Assembly (NCBI GenBank): GCA_036266835.1
Contig: DATAXD010000020.1
Location: forward strand, 11,992-75,991
Direction: 5' to 3'
DNA from: Galbitalea sp036266835
GTDB taxonomy: Bacteria > Actinomycetota > Actinomycetes > Actinomycetales > Microbacteriaceae
Length of the DNA stretch: 64,000 nucleotides
In this document: in pieces, positions 8,817-18,629 of the stretch
Position numbering within the stretch: position 1 is the first letter of the stretch
Layout: each line of letters starts with the position of its first letter
Program-made: the position numbers and the translations under genes
The notes under the pieces: model-generated
Seen by the model: only the letters and a program-made list of their open reading frames with translations
The model's database searches: none
What the model was told of the DNA's origin: nothing

Positions 8817-9152
8817 TCAGTCAGCGGTGTACGAGACGCCGAGCTCCTTCGCCGCCGCGCTCAGTTTGTTATCGCGGGTCCACAGCGTCATCCCGGACGT
8901 GATCACGGTTGATGCGAGCAGATGTGCATCGATCAAACTCAATCCGCGCCCGTGGAGTCGGCGGCACTCGAACATCACCAATACCTCTTCGGGCAGCTCC
9001 AAGTCTGTTGTCGGCAGGTTGGACAGTAGCTCAAGCAGCTCGCGCCGATTGCGAATCGAGCCAAGAGCGACTTCGCCGGCGACCATCGGGTGCGTGGCAA
9101 CGTCCGACCGTAGAAGCAGTCGAGTGATGGTGGCGTCGGCCTTGTGGAGGTG
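8817..9152 (-). pseudogene. vapC-like PIN toxin gene lacking its 5' end
   Basis: The translated region from HLHKADATITRLL to the stop aligns with the VapC/PIN family from about residue 12 onward: HPMVAGEVALGSIR, a RGLSLIDAHLLAS block and LWTRDNKLSAAAKELG. The expected start (of the type MILVDTSVWID, holding the first catalytic aspartate) is absent in all frames upstream; the sequence instead runs into the neighbouring methyltransferase gene. No antitoxin gene is nearby. Most likely a truncated remnant. Confidence 0.7.
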
Positions 9153-9196
9153 AGCTTCTGGATGGCATCCGCGGGGACGCGTTCTATGATCGGCGG

Positions 9197-9931
9197 ATGG
9201 ATGGCGACGGATACTTCGGCGAGGCGGTTGCGTCAGCGTAAGACGAGGACTCCGCCGAAAAGTTTGATCGGGCAGCCGTCGAGCCGGTCGTCGAGCTGCT
9301 CGAATTGCTGGCCAGCGATGGCCGTGCCCTCGAGCTAGGCATCGGCACTGGCCGCATCGCCCTGCCACTGGCCGCTCGCGGTGTGCCCGTGCACGGGATC
9401 GAACTCTCGCGGGCAATGGCGGCACGTCTGGCCGCGAAACCGGGCGGCGCATCCGTCGAGGTCACGATCGGCGACTTCTCCACCACCCGCCTCGACCGGA
9501 GCTTCCGGGTCACCTACCTCGTCTTCAACACGATCATGAATCTGACCAGTCAGGATGCCCAGGTCGCGTGCTTCCAGAACGTCGCCGACCACCTCGAGCC
9601 CGGAGGATGCTTCGTTATCGAGGTTATGGTGCCCGAATTGCGGAAGCTATCCGAGACGGGGACAGTCGTCCCGTTTCTGGTGACGGAGTCTCGACTTGGA
9701 TTCGACGAGTACGACACTGCGACCCAGGCGATGTCTTCGCACCATGTGCATTTGAGTGACGGAAGCGAGCACATCAACTCGATCCCGTTCCGCTACGTGT
9801 GGCCCGCGGAGCTCGACCTTATGGCGCAAATGGCTGGGATGCGACTTCGCAATCGGTGGGCCGACTGGTCGGGGACCCCGTTCACCTCGTTCAGCCCCAG
9901 TCATGTCTCGGTGTGGGAGAAGATCGGATGA
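9197..9931 (+). pseudogene. class I SAM methyltransferase interrupted by an in-frame stop
   Basis: Reading from the ATG at 9197 gives MDGDGYFGEAVASA, then TAA at 9239-9241, then an uninterrupted methyltransferase in the same frame (motif I ALELGIGTGRIALPLA, then HGIELSRAM). The stop replaces what is probably a tyrosine codon (TAC to TAA). The ATG is well supported by TATGAT 6 bases upstream. The 229 codons after the stop have no good start of their own (TTG at 9305 lies just before motif I). A sequencing error or stop readthrough cannot be excluded. Confidence 0.72.
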
Positions 9932-9940
9932 GCGTTGCCT

Positions 9941-11650
9941 CTATGCACCCTCCTCACGACGTGACTGCACCAGCAGGTACTTCTGCACCTTGCCGGTGGT
10001 GGTGGTCGGCAGTTCTGCCGCCTCAAGCAGAGTGATGCCGCGCGGAACCTTGAACGGTGCGAGGTGTTCACGCAGCTCGGACAGCAGCGAGCGGGTGTCC
10101 AGCGAGGCGCCCTCCGTCGGTACCACCCAGGCCCAGCCGATGTCTCCGTAGAGCTCATCCGGAATCCCAGCAACGAACGCCTGGCTGACACCGTCGATCG
10201 CGGTTAGCACTCGCTCCACCTCGACTGGCGCAACGAGCTCGCCGCCCACCTTGAAGAGTTCGCTGCTGCGTCCGCCGAGTTCGAGATAGCCAAGCTCGTT
10301 GACCCGCCCGAGGTCGCCGGTTCGAAGCCAGCCGTCGGCGTCGATCGCTTCGTTCGTGCGCTCGGGGTTCTGGTAGTAGCCGCGGGTCACCTGTGGGCCC
10401 CGAACCGACAGCTCGCCGGACTCGCCCGCCGCGAGCGGCTCACCCGTGAAGGGATCGACGGTGCGGTATTCGGCGAGCCGACCATCCGCCTCTCCGGCCG
10501 CAGCAACTCCGCCGAGCTTGGTCGCACCCACGACCGCCGCAACGGTTTCGATGTCGTCGCCGGGGAACGTCAGCGCGGTTGCCGCAGATACTTCGGTCTG
10601 GCCGTATCCGGTAAAGACCATCACGGGCTTCAGGTCGCTCAGCACTCGCTCCCAGAGCCAGACCGGCGCGGGCGCCGCGGCGGAGAAGACGGACTGGAGC
10701 GAGCTCAGGTCGTAGCTCTCTTTAACTGCCAACTCGACCACGGCCACCGTCATGGTTGGCACGAACAGAACCTCGTTTATGCGCAAATCCTGGATGACGC
10801 TCAATACCGTCTTCGGGTTGAAGACTCGCAGCGGGGCAATGGCTCCTCCGACGAAGATGACCGCGAGCATCCCCTCGATGTAGCCGAACACGTGGTAGAG
10901 CGGTAGGGCGAAACTGACGCGCCAGCCGTCGTCGAAGGCGCGGTGGTACGCGGATCCGTATGCGCTGCGCAGCACCATGTCGTGGGTGAGCTCTGCACCC
11001 ATCGCGTGGCCGGTCGTTCCGGAGGTGAAGACGATGTCGCAGACGGAATCGGGTTCGATGGCGGCAGTGCGCCGCTCCACCTCGGCGAGCGCGGCGTCAT
11101 CCGGATCGAATGCCGCAACGGACGCAGCAGCCGGCCGCTCGGCGTTGTCGACCAGGATGACCGATCGCAGCATGGGCAGCTCACTGCTGTGGACGCCGCT
11201 CTCCCATCCCGGAACAAGTCGGTCGAAGACGTCGAGGAAATTGGTCGCAGCGGATGCGTCGATCGTGATCACGACGGATGCTCCGGACTGCTCGAGGCGC
11301 TCCCTGATCTCGTCGCCCTTGTAGGAATAATTGAGCGGGACCGCGATGCCGCCGGTGCGTGCTATCCCGAACTTGATCGCCGCATACTCGGCGCGGTTGT
11401 CGACGAGGAGTGCGACTCGGTCGCCGGGCTCCACGCCCAGCGAGACAAGGCCGGCCGCGATCGCGAGCGACCGGGTCTGTACTTCGGTGTAGCTCAGCGC
11501 GCCGCCCTCCGTCAGCACGTACGGGCGGTCGGCGTAGCTGGCGACTGCATGATCGAATGCTGCGGCGAGTGACCGCGGCTGCCAGGTTCCGGTGTGTTCT
11601 TCGAGAGCGGCACGCCTACGTGCAACCTCGGCTTCGGGTAGATGTTCCAC
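9941..11650 (-). CDS. AMP-dependent acyl-CoA synthetase/ligase
   Basis: A 569-residue ANL-superfamily enzyme that activates a carboxylic acid as acyl-AMP and then forms the CoA thioester. Seen in order: an adenylation core with TSGTTGHAMGAELTH, YGQTEVSAAT, TGDLGRVNELGYLELGGR, and the C-terminal subdomain with catalytic lysine in TTGKVQKYLL. The usual SGTTGxPKG loop reads SGTTGHAMG, so the conserved Pro-Lys pair is missing. Length is normal. Substrate class unknown; a medium-chain or aromatic acid ligase is possible. The GTG start has TAACGT 8 bases upstream. Confidence 0.83.
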   Translation of the reverse strand: MEHLPEAEVARRRAALEEHTGTWQPRSLAAAFDHAVASYADRPYVLTEGGALSYTEVQTRSLAIAAGLVSLGVEPGDRVALLVDNRAEYAAIKFGIARTGGIAVPLNYSYKGDEIRERLEQSGASVVITIDASAATNFLDVFDRLVPGWESGVHSSELPMLRSVILVDNAERPAAASVAAFDPDDAALAEVERRTAAIEPDSVCDIVFTSGTTGHAMGAELTHDMVLRSAYGSAYHRAFDDGWRVSFALPLYHVFGYIEGMLAVIFVGGAIAPLRVFNPKTVLSVIQDLRINEVLFVPTMTVAVVELAVKESYDLSSLQSVFSAAAPAPVWLWERVLSDLKPVMVFTGYGQTEVSAATALTFPGDDIETVAAVVGATKLGGVAAAGEADGRLAEYRTVDPFTGEPLAAGESGELSVRGPQVTRGYYQNPERTNEAIDADGWLRTGDLGRVNELGYLELGGRSSELFKVGGELVAPVEVERVLTAIDGVSQAFVAGIPDELYGDIGWAWVVPTEGASLDTRSLLSELREHLAPFKVPRGITLLEAAELPTTTTGKVQKYLLVQSRREEGA

Positions 11651-11702
11651 GGTTTTTCACGTTACTCCCGGAACCGCGGTCGCCGCAGGCGGAGTGAAAC
11701 CA

Positions 11703-12776
11703 CTAACTGCTGAACCGGAACTCGACCACGTCGCCGTCCTGCATTGCGTAGTCCTTGCCCTCGATGCGGGCCTTGCCGTGAGCGCGAGCTTCGGCGATCG
11801 AGCCCGCAGCGATCAGGTCGTCGTAGCCGATGACCTCGGCCTTGATGAAGCCCTTTTCGAAGTCAGTATGGATGACGCCAGCCGCTTGCGGTGCTTTCCA
11901 GCCCTTGTGGATCGTCCAGGCGCGCGCTTCCTTAGGACCAGCCGTCAGGAATGTCTGCAGTCCGAGAGTGTCGAAGCCGATGCGGGCAAGCTGGTCGAGA
12001 CCGCTCTCATCCTGACCGGTGGATGCGAGCAGCTCCGCGGCATCCGCAGCGTCGAGGTCGATGAGTTCCGACTCGAGTTTGGCGTCGAGGAACACGGCGT
12101 GAGCCGGAGCGACGAGAGCCTCAAGAGCAGCCTTGCGTGATGCATCCGTGAGCACAGCCTCGTCGACATTGAAGACATAGATGAACGGCTTCGCAGTAAG
12201 CAGCCCGAGTTCGCGGATCGGAGCGAGGTCAATCGACGATGCCGACAGCGGCTTGCCGGAGTCGAGCCATGCCTTCGCTTCGGCGGCAGCATCCACCGTC
12301 GCCTGGGTAGTCTTCTTAGCGCGCAGTTCCTTCTCATAGCGCCAACTCGCGTTCTCGAGCGTCTGGAGATCGGCGAGAATCAGCTCGGTGTTGATCGTCT
12401 CCATGTCGCTTGCCGCGTCGACTTTCCCGTCGACGTGCACGACATCCGGATCATCGAATCCGCGCACGACCTGTGCAATCGCGTCCGCCTCACGGATGTT
12501 CGCCAGGAATTTATTGCCCAGCCCCTCGCCCACGGACGCACCCTTGACGATGCCGGCGATGTCAACGAACGAGACCGGCGCGGCGACGATCCGCTCGGCG
12601 TGGAACAGGTCGGACAGCACCTGCAGTCGAGGGTCGGGCAGCGTGACGATTCCGATGTTCGGCTCGATCGTCGCGAACGGGTAATTCGCCGCGAGAACCG
12701 TGTTTCTGGTCAGCGCATTGAACAGGGTCGACTTGCCGACGTTCGGAAGTCCGACGATCGCGATTGTTAGAGCCAC
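11703..12776 (-). CDS. ychF: redox-regulated ribosome-associated GTPase/ATPase YchF
   Basis: A 357-residue OBG-family protein starting MALTIAIVGLPNVGKST (G1), with VDIAGIVKGASVGEG (G3 region), a central coiled coil near residues 130-165, YVFNVDE in place of the usual NKxD (which gives YchF its preference for ATP) and a C-terminal TGS domain ending DGDVVEFRFSS. YchF binds the ribosome and influences stress responses. The GTG at 12776 gives the conserved N-terminus; the frame continues three codons upstream to a TTG. Confidence 0.95.
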   Translation of the reverse strand: MALTIAIVGLPNVGKSTLFNALTRNTVLAANYPFATIEPNIGIVTLPDPRLQVLSDLFHAERIVAAPVSFVDIAGIVKGASVGEGLGNKFLANIREADAIAQVVRGFDDPDVVHVDGKVDAASDMETINTELILADLQTLENASWRYEKELRAKKTTQATVDAAAEAKAWLDSGKPLSASSIDLAPIRELGLLTAKPFIYVFNVDEAVLTDASRKAALEALVAPAHAVFLDAKLESELIDLDAADAAELLASTGQDESGLDQLARIGFDTLGLQTFLTAGPKEARAWTIHKGWKAPQAAGVIHTDFEKGFIKAEVIGYDDLIAAGSIAEARAHGKARIEGKDYAMQDGDVVEFRFSS

Positions 12777-12833
12777 GATGCTCAAGGGTACCGGAGGACC
12801 AGTTGGCGGCAGGTGCGGGCAGCCGCGATGGAA

Positions 12834-14090
12834 TTAGGCAGCCAGCGGCCGGTGCGGATAGGTGCGATAGGTGCGACCGGCAGGGCTGGTCCAGGTCATC
12901 ACGCCGGAGCCGTCCGTCGCTTGAACGACGGTCCACGCGGTGTCGCCCTTGAGTGTGTGGTGGCCGCGGCAGAGGTGAGCGAGGTTGGACACCTTGGTTT
13001 CGCCCCCAAGCTGCCAGTCGACAGTGTGGTCTACATCGCATCGTTCGGCCGCCATGCTGCAGCCCGGGAATCTGCAGGTGAGATCTCGAATCTGTAGGGC
13101 TCGTCTCAAATCGTTGGGTGTTTTGTACCGTTTTCGACCCACCGACAGAATCGCACCGGTTTCCGGATGCGTGAGCACCCTCACGAAGCTCGGAGCGCCC
13201 GCCGCCAGCACCCGAGCGGTAGCAGGGTCTATGGGCTCCCATCCGTCGAGCGTCGCCGGCTCGGTTGACTGGCCCAGCAGCGTGAGCACCGGCACCGAAA
13301 CGACGACCTCGGCCTTGATGCCGCGGAACCATTTCACGAAGTTCTCGTCGTCGTGCTCGTCGGGCACCACACCGAAGACCTGACCGTCGACGGAAGCCAG
13401 CAGCATGTGCACGAGGATGTCTGACCGCCGCTGGTCGAGAGTGCGATCGTCGAGTGGGTCGTCCATCGCGCGAGCAGCGGTGGTCGCCTTGTTGAAGATC
13501 GCGTGCGCGTGAACCGACTTCATGCGGATGAAAAGGCCGCCCATCCCGTCGCGGTCTTCTGCCAGCTCGAGGCCGCGCAGCTGGATCGCCGCCTCGTGAC
13601 GCTCGGGAATCGTCTCCGGATTCACCCGCTCCCGCTCGAGGCGCGCCAGACGGCCCAGCTTGTGCGGAGTCAGGTGCCCCGCTTCGCCGAGCACGAGCGC
13701 CTCGACCGATTGGCGAGCGCCTGGTTGAATCGACCCCAGCTCATCGACAATCACTGTCGCGTGCTGCCAGCTGATTCGACCCTCGCGAAGGGCCTCAAGC
13801 GTCCCCGGGAAGGCATCGATCAGCACTTTCGAATAGCCGATCAGGTTCTCCGCCGACTTCTCGGTGAGGTTCAGCAGGCACGCGACCTCGGCCCGAAAGG
13901 ACCGGTTCGCCAGCATCCGGTTCTGAAATTGCACCGGATTGACGAGTTCGTGGTGAGCACGAATCAACGCGACGGCCTTGCGAGCGGTTGCCTTGCGGAT
14001 GTCGCGATCGGCCTGGAGCACGTCGGCGAGATCGTCCGCGTAAGACTCGGGAAACGCCTCTTCGAGGACGGAATCGGGGCCGGTTGGCAT
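12834..14090 (-). CDS. HNH endonuclease of the 13E12-repeat (DUF222) family
   Basis: A 418-residue protein: DUF222 domain (residues about 20-320) followed by an HNH domain at the C-terminus with CRFPGCSMAAERCDVDHT and LCRGHHTLKGD, which contain the zinc-type cysteines and the catalytic histidines. The family is multi-copy in Mycobacterium and Microbacteriaceae and resembles a selfish or mobile family, though no transposition is shown here. It is a monocistronic gene downstream of the methyltransferase at 14229. Physiological role unknown. Confidence 0.88.
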   Translation of the reverse strand: MPTGPDSVLEEAFPESYADDLADVLQADRDIRKATARKAVALIRAHHELVNPVQFQNRMLANRSFRAEVACLLNLTEKSAENLIGYSKVLIDAFPGTLEALREGRISWQHATVIVDELGSIQPGARQSVEALVLGEAGHLTPHKLGRLARLERERVNPETIPERHEAAIQLRGLELAEDRDGMGGLFIRMKSVHAHAIFNKATTAARAMDDPLDDRTLDQRRSDILVHMLLASVDGQVFGVVPDEHDDENFVKWFRGIKAEVVVSVPVLTLLGQSTEPATLDGWEPIDPATARVLAAGAPSFVRVLTHPETGAILSVGRKRYKTPNDLRRALQIRDLTCRFPGCSMAAERCDVDHTVDWQLGGETKVSNLAHLCRGHHTLKGDTAWTVVQATDGSGVMTWTSPAGRTYRTYPHRPLAA

Positions 14091-14228
14091 GTATTAATTC
14101 CAGCAGAACGGGCCGACATTCGAGCGAGTTATCCACAGGATTTCGGCCTAATAACTCGAACAAACCCAAAGTTTTTCGAAAATAGGCTTCGCGGTCGATC
14201 GGGGTCTGGCTATCCATACCCGCGACCG

Positions 14229-14981
14229 TCACCGATCGACCGGCAGCACCATCCGGAAGCAGTGCGTGACGTACGGCATCTCCCAGGAGCTTCGCCCCGC
14301 GAGAGCCGGATCGGTGTCCAGCAGTTTGCCGACGTCGACAATCAGCCGCTCCTGCTCGTCGGGCGACGCGGTGATGTAGTAGCTGCGGGACCGCAGGAGA
14401 TCGAGCAGGCCGTCGCGGTCGAAGGTCCGAGACCACTCGAAGTTCGCTGTCTCGATCTCACCGAACGGACCGCGCGCGATCTCACCCTTCTCGACGAAGA
14501 CCTCGCCCGTCGCGGAATGCATGACCTCGGTCAGCCGCGCGACCCACGGCACCCGCTCGTCGCGCACGTTCCAGACGAGGCCGAGCGTGCCACCCGGCTT
14601 GAGCACGCGTGCGACCGACGGCAGCGCGAGATCCTCGTCGACCCAGTGCCACGCCTGCGCGACGAGAACGGCATCGAGGCTCGCATCCGGCAGCGGGATG
14701 TCCTCGGCCGTGCCCTCGCGCACGATCGCCTCGGGCACCGCGTCGCGCAGCTGGTCCAACATTTTCGGCGCCGGATCGACAGCGATCACATCGAGTCCGC
14801 GCGCCACAAGAGCGCGGGTCAGCTTGCCCGTTCCGGCGCCGAGGTCGAGCACCGATTTGGCTCCTGCGGGAAGCAACCAGTCCACTGCATCCGATGGATA
14901 CTCCGGCCGCGACTTCTCGTACACAGCCGCCGCCTGATCGAAGGATGCCGCCATTGCCGCCAGATCTTCGTCGCCCGCCAT
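14229..14981 (-). CDS. class I SAM-dependent methyltransferase
   Basis: A 250-residue methyltransferase of the Methyltransf_11/25 type: motif I VLDLGAGTGKLTRAL near residue 43, acidic loop VIAVDPAPKML, and LKPGGTLGLVWN. The motif HWVDEDLALPSVARVL resembles the UbiE/COQ5-like and small-molecule methyltransferases. Substrate unknown. No Shine-Dalgarno; TAGGCT lies 6 bases before the ATG (14988-14993), so leaderless expression is likely. Confidence 0.85.
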   Translation of the reverse strand: MAGDEDLAAMAASFDQAAAVYEKSRPEYPSDAVDWLLPAGAKSVLDLGAGTGKLTRALVARGLDVIAVDPAPKMLDQLRDAVPEAIVREGTAEDIPLPDASLDAVLVAQAWHWVDEDLALPSVARVLKPGGTLGLVWNVRDERVPWVARLTEVMHSATGEVFVEKGEIARGPFGEIETANFEWSRTFDRDGLLDLLRSRSYYITASPDEQERLIVDVGKLLDTDPALAGRSSWEMPYVTHCFRMVLPVDR

Positions 14982-15055
14982 GTTCCCAGCCTAAATCCGC
15001 GCGTCCTCGCCGCGCCTCGGCCGCCTCGTCGGATGCGCATGCGAACATCGGGAAC

Positions 15056-15679
15056 GTGCCAATGGATTTCACCGCGATCGACTTCGAAACTGCAAATTCC
15101 TCGAGTGCGTCCGCATGTTCTGTCGGCATGGTGAAGGTGCGCGACGGCCGGATGGTCGACCAGGCCTACTGGCTGATCAAGCCGCCGCTCGGCCACGACG
15201 AATTCTGGGAGTGGAACACGCGCATCCACGGACTCGTCGCCGCGGATGTCGTCGACGCGGCCCTCTGGACCGAACAGCTCCCCGACCTGATCGCCTTCGC
15301 CGACTCGGACATCCTGGTCGCCCACAACGCCGGCTTCGACATGGGAGTGATCTCGGCCGCCTGCGTCGCGACCTACGTGGCGACTCCGGACTTCACCTAC
15401 GCCTGCAGCCTGCAGGTGGCGCGCAAGACCTACAACCTCGACTCCTACCGTCTGCCGGTCGCCGCGATGGCCGCCGGGTTCGAGGACTTCGACCACCACA
15501 ATGCGCTCGCGGACGCCCAGGCCTGCGCCGCGATCATGGTGCACGCCGCCCGCCGGCACGAGGTGGAGGATGTCGCCGCGCTCGTGAGCGTGACGAGCGG
15601 AAAGCTTGGCGAGATCGGCGCTCCGGCGCCGGCGTTGAACGATGAAGCGGTGATCGGTTCGACGGCCTGGTCTCGATAG
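15056..15679 (+). CDS. DEDDh 3'-5' exonuclease (DnaQ/epsilon-like)
   Basis: A 207-residue RNase H-fold exonuclease: motif I DFTAIDFETAN (Asp, Glu), motif II HNAGFDMGV, and motif III HNALADAQACA with the His-Asp pair of the DEDDh class. Such stand-alone proteins degrade or proofread DNA or RNA 3' ends with two metal ions. The GTG at 15056 or the ATG at 15062 may start it; the upstream frame to 14609 is antisense to the methyltransferase. Its last codons (Ser-Arg-stop) lie within a palindromic intergenic element. Confidence 0.85.
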   Translation: MPMDFTAIDFETANSSSASACSVGMVKVRDGRMVDQAYWLIKPPLGHDEFWEWNTRIHGLVAADVVDAALWTEQLPDLIAFADSDILVAHNAGFDMGVISAACVATYVATPDFTYACSLQVARKTYNLDSYRLPVAAMAAGFEDFDHHNALADAQACAAIMVHAARRHEVEDVAALVSVTSGKLGEIGAPAPALNDEAVIGSTAWSR

Positions 15680-15707
15680 CGCCGGGCTGCCCCGCGGCTA
15701 CTCGACC
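15669..15707. repeat. GGTCTCGATA...TACTCGACC palindromic element, copy 1
   Basis: GGTCTCGATA (15669-15678) and TACTCGACC (15699-15707) flank a GC-rich imperfect stem. It supplies the stop codons of both convergent genes. Related elements are at 52041-52072 and 58764-58804. Confidence 0.65.
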
Positions 15708-16855
15708 GGCGAAGCCGCGGAAGCACCGACCCAGAACTCACGCATGAGCGGCGTCGTGGTCGGTCCGGTCATCTCCGTTTGAGCGAGCAGCACGGTAGCG
15801 ACCCCGGTGGAGGGCGTCATGTGCAAGGCCGTTCCCGAACCACCGACCCAACCGTACCGACCCGGAACGTTCCACGGCTGAGCGGCATCCACGTCCACCG
15901 ATCCACCGAACCCCCACCCTTGCCCCTCGAGGAACAACATCGAGCGGTCGCGCTGCTGGGGCGTCAGATGATTCGTCGTCATGTGGCGCACGGACACCGC
16001 CGACAGCAGGGGTCTGGCGCCGACCATCCCGTCGGCAAGCATCATCCGGGCGAACGCGAGCAGGTCGTCCAACGTCGAAACCAGCCCACCGGCACCGGAC
16101 GGGAAGGCCGGCGCGCTGCTCCACTGGCCATCCGGCGCATCGACGAGTTCCAGACCGTCAGCGGTCGGGCGGTAGGCAGTCGTGAACCGATCGCGCTGGG
16201 ACTCCGACACGACAAAGCCGGTATCGACCATGCCAAGCGGAGTGAAGATCCGCTGGGACAGGAAGAGGTCGAACGGCAGTCCGGACACCCGGGCGACCAG
16301 CACACCGAGGATGTCCGCGCCGGCGTTGTAGAGCCACGCGTCTCCCGGCTGCGCGAGCATCGGGATGCGGCCGAGCCGCGCCATCCACTCATCCGGTGCG
16401 GCGACCGTCTGCGGCTGCGGCGGCCCCTGGGCCAGTTCACTGAATAGCAGCCCCACCGCGGGGTGGGAGAAATCGGATGGAAAGCCGTACCCACAGCGAA
16501 AGGTCAAAAGATCGGCGACGGTGATCGCGCGCTTAGCCGGCACGACATCAGTGATCTCGGATGTCGGAGTGCGGACCACCATCGGAGTCGCGAGCTCTGG
16601 CATCCACTCGGCGATTGCGGAACTCGGTTCGAGCAGCCCGTCTTCGATCAGCAACATCGTGGCCGCTGCCGTGAGCTGCTTGGTCAGGGACGCGATGCGG
16701 AAGATCGAGTCGCTGCGCATCGGCGCCGATGCGGCCGCATCCATTGACCCGACGACAGCGACCTCGACCTCGTCACCCCGGGCGACAGCGGCAACGGCGC
16801 CCACCACTGTTCCGTCGCTGACGTACCTCTGGAGCGTCTCGGCCAGCGTCGTCAC
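15698..16855 (-). CDS. class C beta-lactamase-like serine hydrolase
   Basis: A 385-residue penicillin-binding-protein-like hydrolase with the SxxK motif IASLTKQLT (catalytic Ser and Lys), a Tyr-Asn motif in WLYNAGADIL and a late GWVGGSGTALH region corresponding to the third motif. No signal peptide is evident, so it may be a cytoplasmic esterase or D-aminopeptidase rather than a beta-lactamase (inference). The GTG at 16855 is chosen because CACAAT lies 6 bases upstream; the frame extends to an ATG at 16882. Confidence 0.8.
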   Translation of the reverse strand: MTTLAETLQRYVSDGTVVGAVAAVARGDEVEVAVVGSMDAAASAPMRSDSIFRIASLTKQLTAAATMLLIEDGLLEPSSAIAEWMPELATPMVVRTPTSEITDVVPAKRAITVADLLTFRCGYGFPSDFSHPAVGLLFSELAQGPPQPQTVAAPDEWMARLGRIPMLAQPGDAWLYNAGADILGVLVARVSGLPFDLFLSQRIFTPLGMVDTGFVVSESQRDRFTTAYRPTADGLELVDAPDGQWSSAPAFPSGAGGLVSTLDDLLAFARMMLADGMVGARPLLSAVSVRHMTTNHLTPQQRDRSMLFLEGQGWGFGGSVDVDAAQPWNVPGRYGWVGGSGTALHMTPSTGVATVLLAQTEMTGPTTTPLMREFWVGASAASPVE

Positions 16856-16894
16856 CCCACCATTGTGCTCGCCTCCCGACACGGTTGTCCCCTT

Positions 16895-17004
16895 GCGTAA
16901 CTCATGCTGGTTTCGAACACTGCGGAAACCACCCTTGAGTTTCCGGGCTCACACGCCACCCAACCTGAATTCCGCATGAGTTACGTGAGTTTGCATGAGT
17001 TACG
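16895..17004. repeat. intergenic inverted repeat with three copies of GCATGAGTTACG
   Basis: GCATGAGTTACG occurs directly at 16974-16985 and 16993-17004 and as its exact complement at 16896-16907. Inside the arms lies a 7-base-pair hairpin CGGAAAC/GTTTCCG (16923-16929 with 16939-16945). It fills the 190-base gap between the serine hydrolase start and the mmsA end. Confidence 0.7.
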
Positions 17005-17045
17005 AAGAGAGTGGGCGGGCGGGGACTCGAGCCGCGACGCGTGTT

Positions 17046-18533
<1,488 letters not shown>

Positions 18534-18629
18534 GCGGCCACTCTAACTGGAGACATTTCGGGAACATTTAGGTCGCTCATCGCCGGTGTCTGGGACGGAT
18601 TGTCCGACGCAGGCGGGATACTGGAGCCC

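Noticed and set aside
12834..14090. Mobile intron or intein carrying the HNH domain
   Set aside because: The gene is free-standing with a DUF222 domain; no flanking repeats, host-gene interruption or splice motifs are visible.
13503..15134. 543-codon open frame on the plus strand
   Set aside because: Antisense to the HNH and methyltransferase genes with shadow-type composition and no domain.
17020..17045. GGGACTCGAGCC resembling the T-arm of a minus-strand tRNA
   Set aside because: No acceptor, D-arm or anticodon arm can be folded around it and the stem does not pair; it runs into the mmsA stop.
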